From: Diploscapter coronatus | Taxonomy: Eukaryota; Nematoda; Chromadorea; Rhabditida; Rhabditidae | Assembly (NCBI GenBank): GCA_964036155.1 | Contig: OZ038422.1 | Coordinates: forward strand, 82,421,201 to 82,485,200 | Reading direction: 5' to 3' | DNA length: 64,000 nt | Part shown: positions 49,401-60,500 of the stretch, piece after piece | How the letters are laid out: every line of letters begins with the position of its first letter | Position numbering within the stretch: position 1 is the first letter of the stretch | The notes under the pieces: generated by a model | What the model was told of the DNA's origin: nothing | What the model saw: only the letters and a program-made list of their open reading frames with translations | Databases searched by the model: none | Translations under genes and position numbers: made by a program

Positions 49401-50378
49401 CCTTGTCTTCGATCCTTCTTTGTCAGCTTTGCATTTTGTCAATCTCAAGAACAACTCATTTTGAGCCATGTCTCTAAAACTTTGAACCCTGAGAAAGAAT
49501 GCAGAACTTCCTAACTTTGATTCCTTACTACCGACTCTGAAAGCATAGACCTTGTCACTGGCTTTGTTCTCATGCCAAATTTCCGTAAAATTCTTGCTGA
49601 TCTTTCGATCAGTGAATATCAGAATGATGAGTGATTCGTGATCTGAAACAAGACTCATTTAGAGTAACATTCTCAACTTTTTTACTCCGAAGTCCGGCTA
49701 TTTCATATGTGACTGCATCGAGCATCAGCTCAAATTCACCTTTCACGTGTTGTAGCAAAAGAATAGCGTCATTTTTATCCTAAACAAAGTTTTTGGCACG
49801 ATAATTAGCAAACCACGTACTTGCATGCCAACTCGTTCATGGAACCCGGTATTTTCAACGATAGTTGATAACAAAATTTGAGAATCTAACCCTTGTGCCG
49901 TTTCTATCGCATTTTTGATATTCTGAAAGATCTATATTGGAAAACTTTCGATAAAGTCAGCATGACTTTCAGAGTTGACTGTGAAACAGGACTGGCCAAA
50001 TTCCCATTTTAATTTTAGGAATTTTTGTCCTAGTTTCCTCGAAAGATTGCATGGTTGCACTTTTCAAAACATTATACATTTTGATTAATGCTATTTCATT
50101 GTCATTCCATCGGGAAAAAGTGCAACCCTTCTAGCAAGTTTCCTCTCGAGTTTTCAATATTTATAATTTCATGCATCCTCGCCTAAAGATCAAACTCAAC
50201 TTTTACTAGCGAGTCCGAGTTAAAAACTTTTTAAACTTCCGAAGATTCCAATAATGTTGTTAATTTCTAAAAGATAAGGTACCTTAGAATTCGAAGTATC
50301 TACGACGAAGAGAACGTCAGCACACCCTCTGACGAATCCAATCGATAAAGTGACTAGAAGCCAGGCTTTGAGTATCAT
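46483..50378 (-). CDS. Secreted protein with two VWA domains and a Thr/Ser-rich linker
   Basis: Eleven exons (50378-50283, 49922-49821, 49779-49686, 49642-49273, 49231-47894, 47843-47736, 47695-47531, 47076-46936, 46893-46764, 46720-46595, 46551-46483) give about 912 residues. A signal peptide (MILKAWLLVTLSIGFVRG) leads into VWA domain 1, with DVLFVVDTSNS (canonical DxSxS metal site) and LIFTD. A 450-residue Thr/Ser/Pro-rich stretch, probably O-glycosylated, follows. VWA domain 2 has DVIFLVDFSQG, GGTTKSGEAI and LVLFTDGYS. The second metal site reads DxSxG, so one Ser is lost. The protein ends with a cysteine two residues before the last. Probably a matrix or cuticle adhesion protein; the partner is unknown. 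Removing 46894-46935 as an intron restores the normal VWA spacing. Confidence 0.82.
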
Positions 50379-51091
50379 GCAAAAGGAGGGTTTTTAGACT
50401 TGTGTTCACAGCAATAATAGTCGAATATTCGATTGTTTCATCCATTTCATGCAATGACTTGTCTCTGCATCTCTCCCGCATCATATTCCTTCTAATTTCT
50501 CTCAATCTATTTGCTTATCCAAATATAACATCTTCCACACGCTGAGGCTGAGACGCGCGAGATTTTATTGCTTGCAGCAGGATGGATCTGTCAACAGTCT
50601 AATGAGACGATGGCGATTTGGCTAATTGGAACCGTTGGTAGAAAGCCGATTTACAAAGATAACTTGCAAGGCTCATCATAGCCTTGGCTAATGCAACACA
50701 AATTTTCCTTCTGAACAACATAGTTAAGGTCCGTGGACTTCATGGTACAATGACCAGATAATCTTGTTTTATTATATGGATAGCTTTTTGCACGGAACTC
50801 TCCTCATCCGACGATTTTTTTTCCCGACTCGCAGGTTTTTTCTGCCGGTTTGTCGTGTTCGATGCTTGTCTAGGCCTTGGCGCATTTCCTTATACAACAA
50901 GCAGCGATCCTCTTTGTGCCCCCGGCGACGGGCACGGCGTCCTCGATTTGACAGCTGCTATATAAGCGAAATGCCGGTCGGGTGGCAATTCCGCCGTTCG
51001 TCGTCCTGCCGCCAGTCTGTCGAGCATTGCCATCTGCGGAAAACGCTCAAAGCCTCTGGCTTTCATCACTTGATTCGAAAATTCGACTCTC
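50379..51091. other. Divergent intergenic region
   Basis: Lies between the minus-strand VWA gene and the plus-strand cysteine-rich gene, so it should contain both promoters. An open frame starting at 50764 overlaps this stretch but lacks family support. Confidence 0.4.
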
Positions 51092-51914
51092 ATGCGTATT
51101 TATTCGGTTTTATTGTTCATCAACAGTGGTAAGTGAAAAAGAATTATTTTTGCATGATCTCATATTTTTAGTCATCGACAACACATTGACGTACAGCACT
51201 CAGCCGCCCTGCTGCAGAGACCATTTGGGCACTCCAGCCTGTCAAAGGCTTTACAAATCGAACAGTCGGTTATTTGTCCGAAAATGCAACACGAATGCTG
51301 AATTTCGGTAATCTTGAATGACCTTCCCTCAGTTTGTAAGAAAACGTTAAATATCAGATTGGTGCAATGCTGTTCGACTTGCAACCGACCAGGAATGTCG
51401 ATGGCTTATGACTTGGTCGCAAGATCACTTGTGTCCGAACACTGCTTCGACCGATACGGAAAGCAATTTTGTGACAGATACGTGAATTCGACCGATATCT
51501 TCGAACCAAGATCATGGTCGTGGTGAGCTATATATATACATTGTCAAACTCAGCAACCTCTGAAATAACAATATTTAGCGACGGAGAGAATCCCCAAATA
51601 GCATTCAGAGCATGTCGAGAATCATGCGGTAAGAAATTCAGTCAAAATTCATTTGCTCAAGCCACTATTGTCTTGACGATTCAAGCATTTTAGGGTTCTG
51701 TAACTTTTCCATCATTCACTACACACTCGAAAATGCCCAAAAGGTAGGAATAATTTGCGAAAAGATTGAATACAGAAATGTGGCCATTCAGTCATGTCGA
51801 ACAAAGAAGTCAACGTGGCGAGATCGACTTTTGCAGCTGAAATACGGTGGAACACACAATTGGCTGTTAGATACAGACATAAAGGATTTGGCTAAAGAGT
51901 TCAGGATCCAATGA
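51092..51914 (+). CDS. Cysteine-rich secreted protein, paralogue 1 (186 aa)
   Basis: Six exons: 51092-51128, 51172-51307, 51358-51522, 51579-51628, 51694-51743, 51792-51914. A short signal peptide (MRIYSVLLFINS) is followed by PCCRDHLGTPAC, a KC...FRLVQCCSTC segment, HCFDRYGKQFCDRY, and a final WSC...CRESCGFC that resembles a ShKT/SXC-type ending. The alternating CC, C-x3-C and CGFC pattern implies several disulfides. The paralogue on the opposite strand (52090-52899) shares every cysteine block and exon boundary. Function unknown; the family appears nematode-specific. The last exon uses the acceptor at 51791, because the nearer AG at 51775 would leave only a 32-nt intron. Confidence 0.75.
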
Positions 51915-52089
51915 ATCTTACCTTTGAGAGTACAGAGAATTATTGTTGTTTTTGTTAGTTCATAAAACTTGCAGCATACTTTAATTTATTTCATCTACAT
52001 ACAACTAGCACAGCTAGAACATTAACGTAACTCGAAACTGCTTACTTCCAAGGACAATAAATGGTAAGGACAGAAAGAGTAAACATTTT

Positions 52090-52899
52090 CTAAATGCACT
52101 TTGTCGGATCAGGTGCATTTTTCCAGTCCAAAGAGCAAAATCCGCAGGTCTGTCGACACACTCGGAATGCCAGGCGGAAATGAGAGGTGTGGCATGACCA
52201 TCTATAAAAATCGGAGACTTTGAGAATATGTATTTGAATAAAGTGGTTTGTAAAGTGGGATCTGTCAAAAATTTACCGTCCCGCACTCCATGCATCAGCG
52301 TTTTTCTCGAATTTACTGCAGTACGCCGAAGACATTCTGTCAAAGCAGTTCGTACTATTTCCTTGTGAGAAGAATCTAAAACAACGGAAGTTCGAAGAGT
52401 TTGGAATATCGTGAATCCTACTTATGGGCTCTATCTCGATAACTATCGCCAGATTCACTGCATGCCTTACAACAAACAACCAAAGAAAAATCGGGTTCGG
52501 TAGCACATCTGAATTAAAATTCCAGTAAACTAATACAAAAGAGAAGGTTACTTCTTCGAAAACTCTTTCAAGTCGTTTGCTTTCATAGCTCGACAAATCG
52601 AGCCTCCAGATTCGTCCTTACAGCAAGGCAAGGGTCTATTGGCATCCAATGAAATGGTCTTACGACTTGCTGAAAATAAATCAGACCTAACAAATAAAAA
52701 GCAACGCTTACGTATCGGTGAGCCTCTCGCATACGGTAGTGGAAGGACGTGTTGTCTTCTGGGTGCATACATACTAGCACACGATAAACCTACCAGACAA
52801 AAATAAAGCACAAAATCAAACGAAACAAAAATTACCAATCATAACCGATAAAAACTTCAAGGCAGCAATTTTACGCCAATCTGATCCAGCTACCATCAT
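52090..52899 (-). CDS. Cysteine-rich secreted protein, paralogue 2 (185 aa)
   Basis: Six exons on the minus strand: 52899-52836, 52789-52712, 52669-52552, 52508-52422, 52375-52277, 52201-52090. It has a hydrophobic start (about residues 9-27), then LPCCKDESGGSIC, KCATEPDFSLVVCCKAC, NCFDRMSSAYC and WSCH...CRQTCGFC, matching paralogue 1 block by block. The stop codons of the two genes are only 175 bp apart, tail to tail, so the pair arose by inverted duplication. Sequence identity is low outside the cysteines, so the duplication is old. Confidence 0.75.
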
Positions 52900-54034
52900 T
52901 CGTAAGTGAGCCGATAGCTTGTTTGGAGGGGGTTCGAATCAGAAAAAGTCCAGGCCAGACGAAATGTCGCGGGATGGATTTTCAGGGCAAACTATGAGGA
53001 GATCCTCGATGTGTCGACGACTGTCATTTCGATGCATCTCACAGGCCGGGCTGCAATCTAGCCATCTCAAGGCGTGAGCTGCACGTCTAAACTAAACCCA
53101 ACGCACCTATATTTCTCTCCCCGTAGCTGCTTTTCTTTTTGCGCGCGGCGCAACCAAATAAACCTCAGCATAGGCAGGAAAAAGAAGCTAAATGGAGGAA
53201 TCAGGTCTGCAAAAAAATAGACTTGACGCATCCATAAAAAAGGGTTAAATTGCGATTTGTGAGGGTCTATAGTGCAAGTAGGCGTGAATTGCCATGTGTG
53301 TACAGTGAAACTCATTAAATAAAAATATCAGAACACTATTCTGTAAATTGGAATCGAACATGTAGAAGCTTTTCTAAAACGAAGCAACTTATATGCAGAA
53401 AGTGCTATTCGAGACCTAAGAAAAAGTGAGCGTGACCATGCTTTAGAGTTTTGTGATAAGCCTAACTGGTATAGCCTGCGCATAACATCATATGAATTGG
53501 AATGCAAACAAGCCCATGAAGCATTTTCAGATCAAAAGAATGTTGATCTTGGAAGTCTCAAATTATCTAATAGTTTAGTTCAGGTGGGTATAACACATGC
53601 CACTATTCAGAAAGCTTTGATAAAATGCTAACTAAATCAGTGTACAGCATCATGAAACGTGAGTGCAATTATGCCAATCAATCTATCCAAATCGTGAAGA
53701 TTTTTATTTTTCCAGTAAAATAAATTTATCGCTAATTGGATACAAATCAATCTGACCCGAATTTTGTCGTGTAAAACATCGTTTCAACAAAACTATCAAC
53801 AGATTAACAAGAAAATTGCCTAGCCTAATCGCTATGAACATTTTGAGAAGCATGGTGATTCAAATAAACTACTTGCTCTCAAATAGTAATTGTTTGGAAT
53901 CAGGCATTTGCGGAATACCGAAATGAAAAGAAAGTCTTTTTCATAAAAAGTAAAGTTGAGCCTTTGAGGAAAGACAAATAATTTAAGGGTATTCAGCGCA
54001 AAGCTTGTATTTTTAATCTTATCGGTCTCTTTCA
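52900..54034. other. Intergenic region with one orphan exon-like stretch
   Basis: Contains 53364-53584 (+), listed separately. Otherwise AT-rich and without a gene. Confidence 0.4.
53364..53584 (+). pseudogene. Orphan exon-like ORF
   Basis: About 73 codons are open between a TAG acceptor-like site at 53361-53363 and a donor CAG/GTGGGT at 53584. The translation looks protein-like (RDLRKSERDHALEFCDKPNWY..., then SYELECKQAHEAF). No start codon, no convincing partner exon and no recognised family. It may be a gene fragment or one exon of an unseen gene. Confidence 0.25.
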
Positions 54035-55453
54035 TTATTCCTCGTCCGGTTTGCTGGCCGCTTCCTGTGCCTTCCTTAGCAATTCCCGCTTCTCGAACTC
54101 CGTCCAGTCGTACTTGCATCTGTAGGGCTGAAACCGCTCGGGAATGCCTGAAAAATATATTACTTTTGAAACTTTGAACGAAACTCAAACTTTTTGATCG
54201 AAATGCTCGCAGCTCCTTCCACTTCTCGTAGTCTTGTTGTTGGTCCTGAAGGAAACAATTGTTTGACCATTTCATTGAACATGGATTTTCAACGCTATTC
54301 CACTAGCGTTTCAGGAGAATATTGGCGAAACGTTTTTATTTTTATTTTTGAAAAAAGAGAATATCCAGAATTACAAGAACACGTCAAATCAGTCTGTGGC
54401 AATTTCTGGTAAGACCTAGGCAGACATTCAGACGAAAAGTTAAATTAAAAGTGAGGGGCTCGCTAAATTTTAGCGGAATATTTAGCTCGGAAAACTTCTG
54501 CACGAAGAAGTTGGCCTAAGTCTTGCCTGGATTCGTTTTGAAATTCACCAAGCATTTACGATTTTATCAGATGAATGGATTTTGCAAGTGAAGGAAGGGG
54601 TGTGTCCGAATGTTTCAAAATTTAAATTCCGAGCACTCCTAGTTTAAATTATTTCGAAAGTTGTTTATTTTATTATGACTGTCCAAAAAACTCACAATAA
54701 TATTGAGTCCAGTGGTGAGAGGAATGGTCCCAATGCTGACGAGATAGGCGAGTTTGGCCTTGCCAGTCAAGCCGTACACGAACATGTTCGTCATCATGAA
54801 TGTCGCGAACATCGAAATCGCGCCGATCGTCAGACCTGGCTCGGGGTCCTGAATTCAGTTCTTTTCTAAAATTTTCGTGAAAAGAATGATTCCGTGAAAT
54901 TTTTTTGGAAAATATACAATCAGAAATACTCTAGATTAGATTTGCCCAGCAAAATTTCGTTAAAGGTGTTGATGCTCCTTCAATAAATCCCAAAATAACC
55001 CTCGAAACGAAAGTTGAATTTTCGGGGTTATTAATTTCGATATTGTCAAAATGTTCGAGAAAATGAGCTGATTTTTCAACATTTATTCGGGAAACTGAAT
55101 ATTCGAAGACGTTGCTCATTTTGCTCAGAAAGTTCTTGGTACTTAATCATGCCCTTTCAGAAAATCACAGGACAAATCACACCAAAAGCGAATTTTCAAA
55201 GTTTTGTCAAAATACGTTGATTTTCAATAAAATTGTTTGAAAGTTCAAGTATCAGTAGGTGCTGTTCATTTCGCCAGAGAGCACTTGGCAAATATCAATG
55301 TTCTTCTTCGGAAAATTTGAAAAGAAGTTCATGAAAATCATTTTAAAATAGACCTCGAGACATTTTCAACCAACCTTGAAAATTCCGAAAAGCTGTTTGT
55401 TCTTCTGCGTCACGTTTGGGTTTTCTTCATCAATGTCGTTTATTGACGCCATC
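54035..55453 (-). CDS. Small membrane protein (132 aa), family not recognised
   Basis: Four exons (55453-55376, 54848-54696, 54245-54191, 54147-54035), all in phase, give 132 residues. The acidic N-terminus (MASINDIDEENPN) is followed by DPEPGLT, two hydrophobic segments (IGAISMFATFMMTNMFVYG and LAYLVSIGTIPLTTGL), then a charged tail with DYEKWKELRAFR, CKYDWTEFEKR and an acidic end. The layout suggests a small organellar or ER membrane protein with both ends on one side. I do not recognise the family. Codon use and splice sites look like a well-expressed conserved gene. Confidence 0.65.
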
Positions 55454-57562
55454 GTCAGACTGAAATCGTCGAAATAATTAGGATAATTAACGAAAATTCA
55501 AGAAAGTACGTTGAGGATTGAAAGAAAATCAAGGCTCACGACTTTATAAACCTTATGCCTTCGAAACGTCCTACGTTTACACCCGAAGAAAGGAGCTCTT
55601 TATACTCGGAAAAATATTGCAGGGCTTGGACTCGAGTTCAACTTACATCTCTTGTAAGTTAAAAATTTACAACCCTTGCAAGTGAATTTTCCATAGTAAA
55701 TTGGGCAATTTACAACATAGCTTACAAGCCTTTTAGTCACTTACAAGGATTATAAGTTGAACTTGAGTCCAAGCCCAGGTTGTGCAGAGGTTATATAGCG
55801 CTGCATGATCTCTGCAATATTTTCTCAAGTTACGACGTTGCGGCATTTCCGAGTTGCCGTCGATTTTTTTTCGAATTTTAAATTTCCGACTTCGATGATT
55901 TTTAAAATTTTGAACATCTTCCATTTTAAATAAACTTTTTTGAAAACTACAATTCTACATTCAGTACAAACCTGAAAAACAGTAGAAGCTTTATTATCAA
56001 ACAAAATTCTTGCAAATATGCGACTATTACACCACAAGATACATAATTCCATATACGCAGCGAGAAAATAATGAATAGAAGCAACAAATCAAGTCAAATA
56101 CAAATGAATACCGAATACAACGTCGTTGAATATTGAATTGAATAGATAGCATAAAGATGAGTTACGCCGAATTGAAGGATTTCCGCTTACACGTTTTCTG
56201 CAGCGGAGGTAGAACGGTTGTATAAATTTAATCGGGTCAGGTAAGCATGAGAATAGAGATAGTCAAATGTGATGTGGATATATGAAAATTTCATAGCAAA
56301 AATAAACAAAACAAAAATACAAACACTTTCACCGAGTAAAATGTCGACGTTTCTGCGATTTTACAAGAAAAACCTCGACGATTTTGCAAATTTACAGAAA
56401 CATACGACTGAAACCCCAGAACATATGAAATGAATATTCTGCGATTCACCAAAATTCGTATAACAACTAGAGAATAATGCAAAAATAATAGAAAAAATCA
56501 TCGGTCAATATAATAAAAATCACCGTTTCAGGAAAGTTTACAACTGTATTACTTTAGAAGCAAAAACGCAATGCAAATAAAAATTTTCTTCATTCGAAAA
56601 TTTAGTCTGCTAAAATATGCAGGTGAACATTATTCTTTTTGGGATTTTTCAAGTTTTTTAGTTGAAAATGAAAACTACACGCATCACAAATCGCTTGAAG
56701 ACGAGGCAAGCGGACCCATAAAACTCCAACATGAAAATGATACAATTCTAAATATACGGGCCCGTATTATCGTGCAGATCGCAAGTGATGGTCGATTAAA
56801 GGTCTTATGGTTGTATAGGAGTAGAGGTAAGATAGCGGTTGTTAGATATTGGTGTAGCACAGGGATGATGGACGGATGAACAAAAAGAAATTTGGTAATG
56901 GTGAACTTCTGCAATCATGAAAGAAAGTGCTTAGTTCGGGATAAAAATTCTAGCAGAAACTCACGAATTCGGGCTCTGCTATGAGCAGACGGTAAAAATA
57001 AAATACAATAGATGTGAAAGAAAATCGTGCTGATTGAAATATCAATTACTCCACATGAAGACGTGATGTTCGTAAGTTGTTTTTCCTGTGTGAGTTTGAT
57101 AGCACATCTTTTAAAGACGTGCGTACTAATCAGCATGATCGAACGAGTAATTTATGATGAATAAGTAATGCCATACATCACCGTGATCGATTCGCCGAAA
57201 CTTCAAGAAACGGAAATGAAAATCTGTCAGATATAATTTCTACCTGCAAAATTCTCTCAATTTTCAGTGTTCGACATTCTCGAGCGAAAATGACTCTTAC
57301 ATTGAAGTTGTAACGAATCGATGCTTAAGAATAATCAACTACGACTAAAAAGCTTTCAAATAAACTGCAACTATGACTAAAGTGGAAACCGAATCAATAA
57401 ATTATCAAAATCATTCGTTAAAATGAAAATATTGGATTTTCAGAAGGCTTCTTATTTCGAAACTAGCTTTCGAACCTTCGAAAAATTTTCAGATCGATCG
57501 ATAAAAACATTTCTGGCTTAATCCAAATACTGAACACATTTTGTAGGCTCTAGGCAAGAATG
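55454..57562. other. Intergenic region between the small membrane protein gene and daf-12
   Basis: Besides the inverted-repeat element at 55622-55776, no gene is supported. The ORF at 56571-56879 is AT-rich and lacks splice signals. Confidence 0.45.
55622..55776. mobile_element. 155-bp palindromic MITE-like repeat
   Basis: GGGCTTGGACTCGAGTTCAACTTA at the left pairs with ATAAGTTGAACTTGAGTCCAAGCCC at the right. The interior has further short CTTGTAA/TTACAAG inversions, and an outer inverted pair AAAATATTGCAG/CTGCAATATTTT surrounds it (55610 and 55812). No target duplication is evident. It sits about 170 bp up from the start of the small membrane protein gene. Confidence 0.65.
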
Positions 57563-60500
57563 TCACTGTTCGTCTTCCGGTACTTTTTCATCCGTGAGAT
57601 TGTAGATCTCGAGAGGCAACGGTTCGACCTTCTTCGGGTTGATTATTCCCCGGAAGAGATCGCCACATTGAAGAGAAATGTCGACCAGCTGCATCGTGGC
57701 CTCTTTCATGATGGCGAAGATTTGATCCATTCTCGTCTCATATTCCGACTTCAGATACCTGAAAACTCATGATGAATTTTCATATACAGTGGCAAGCAAA
57801 AGTTAGCAAATTAAATTTCTACGTGTTCACTATGAAAAATGATAGAATTTCTTTAAAATTTAGAAACCATCTTCATCATAGAATGTTTTACCAGTTTATT
57901 TGATTGTTGAAAGTTTTTAATTTCATTTTTTTTCTTGAAAAAGTAGTAGATTTCAGCAAAAACTTCAAATTTTTTGTCAAATAATTGAAATCTGACACCA
58001 ACTTTAGCAAACCCTGTAAACTTTAGATAGTAATTTTCTACACTTACGCTTCGAGCAAAGCCCAGTATTTATTTCGCCAAAACTCCAACATGTAGTGATC
58101 TTGCTGTGTAAGTTTGTCGTAGTGCTTCATATAGTTGAAGAGGGCGAGCACGAGCAGCAAATTTGTGAGAATTCGATCATTTCGGAGTTCCTCAGTGAAG
58201 AGCATAAAGAATCTAAAGACGGACTGAATTTTTGCAAGAACCTTCTAGACAAACTTCATGGTCTTCTGTTTCTGACTCTCGTTGACTTTTCCATTGAGCA
58301 TGTCGAACATATCGAACGGAATTGTCGTCACTGTCGTCGCCGTCTTTGCTACCCATCCTCGCAGGTACGGATTGTAGCGAGTCAGTCCGCGAACAGTCAG
58401 CAACTCCGTCATGTTGCCTAAGTTTGACAACTTCTAATCAACTAAATTCACTCTCTGCCTTACCTTTCAGAATGGTGTACTTGCCGTCTTGCGAGATATT
58501 GTTAAAGCCTGGAAGGCGCTTGGTCATTTTCACGATTCGTCTCATTGTGATATCCATGATGTTGAGCACGTCGTTCGCATTCTTCTCTTTCTGAAACGTA
58601 CGAATTTTCTTGGCATTAAATGGAAAAAATAATTTTATCACGACTTCGGCCTTCGAAAAATGTGAAGTGTTGCAAATACTGCAGGATCTAGTCAGCTCTT
58701 TCCCTATGATATTTTTATTTTTTCCTATACAAAGCGTATCTCTCAACAAGTCTTTCACAAGGCATGGCAAAATTGCAGAACTTGACTTCTTTCGAATTCG
58801 CGATACCTTCTGAAGGGACTCCAAGCTCTGCTTGCTGTCATCGACATCCTCCTCTTCCATGTCCAGAAATGCAGATTCCATTGCATTCAGCTTCATGGTA
58901 TCATCCAGACTCATATTCTGGTAAGTTCCAATGAAGATCTTCTCCTCTGGCATCTTCGTGGACGATTCAGGATTAGCTTGTACACCAGCTTCTGTCAGTG
59001 GTTTTGTCGTGTCAGACAGGAATTCTCGATCGAGCCTGACCATTGTGATATGATGTTCCAAGGCTTCTTTCTGGTCTCGAAGCATCTCTCCGTGTCTAAT
59101 GTAGGCCTAAATTGGAGGCAAATGCTGGATTTCTCTTTGAAAGAGCAACCTCTCTGTGCAAGTGATCGAGTTTCGTCTGATAGGCTTCTTCGACTGGAAT
59201 GACCAATTCTGTCATAATGTTGTGTTCTATGCGAGGACTGAAAATTTTTAAGCCATTAAAATTAACTATTTTAATCGCTGACTTGAAGCCCTGCTCGAAA
59301 CTGTTGCCTGGTTGGATTGGGTTCGCTGGTCCTTGAGATCTTCCAGTGAGTTGAGTGAGAGTATCTAAATCCGTTACATTACGTGATTTTGAACGATTCT
59401 TCAAGTTTTCGTAGATTATTTTTCATTTGGTCAGTATCAATTGTAATTGCAACAAGTTTTCAATCTAATCTTTCTTGGCAGTTTCTTTTTTCTTTCCAGA
59501 AAAATTCAGTTCCGAGACAGTCGTTTGAAGTCAATGAGGAAAGATGCTTATAAAGACCATACTGGATAGACTGCTGATGGAGAAAATTAATAAGTTGATG
59601 GAATGAAATTGACGACTAGATGAACGCCTAATAGACCAGTTTTCGCGTATACTATTTCATAGAAGTATTGCAACTAATTTAACGGAAAAAGAACCGACGG
59701 CCTCGCGGGAAAATGCATCGGCATTAATCATTTTTGATATCTATTTATCGAAATTAAAATACAGCAGCGAACGTCTCTGTCTCTATCACAAGACCAAATC
59801 GATAATGCCGTTCAGTATCGTATCATCTTTAAGGGTGTCCAATGAATTTTTAGCATTTCAAAAGCTGATTCAATTTGCCAAGATATCATCAAAGTCAAAG
59901 TCCAAGAAAAAGGTTTAAAAATCCTAAGATGACAAACAGTTTTGTCCACTTCTGATTGTATGACGTTGCGAAGGTCTCTTACCATTCGGAGGACTTTGCA
60001 TGACTGCATCTGCTTGGTTGTTGTAGCATCTCAATTCAGTGTAGTTCTTGAATCTCTCTGGAGAGATGTTGATGCCAGTCAGAGAATAGTCAGGCGACGA
60101 TGGCAACACCGATGGCAATTGCTGGGTCTGCGCCTGCGGTGTCATCAACGATGAAGTTGGTATTCCAGTTGGCGAATGCATTTCGACCGAGTTTGTCATC
60201 GAAGGTGAAGTTTGCTGCTGAAGTGGGTCGATCGAGATGGAATTGCGCTTAACCAATGGATCAATGCCGGAATTGCGTGGAATTTGGCTCAGTAAGTGAC
60301 GATACTCATCCTTCGATAGCATGACCTAAACCTTTCGGTAGAAAAAGCAAAGTTTTCTGCAGAATGTACCGTATCTCCTATTTCAACAGGCGTCGTTGGT
60401 GTCTGAATAGATGGAGTTGAGGAGTTGCTTGCTAGTCTGATTTTCTGTAGATGTGGCGAGATGTCACACTAAATTATACTTCATTTTGGAACTCGACTAC

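Noticed and set aside
51744..51775. 32-nt intron giving an alternative C-terminus for the cysteine-rich gene
   Set aside because: Below the usual minimum intron size. The acceptor at 51791 gives a 48-nt intron and a longer tail.
58213..58440. 27-nt intron ending at 58227 in the daf-12 ligand domain
   Set aside because: Too short to splice. A 42-nt intron (58213-58254) restores the [13 protein letters not shown] register expected for the receptor.
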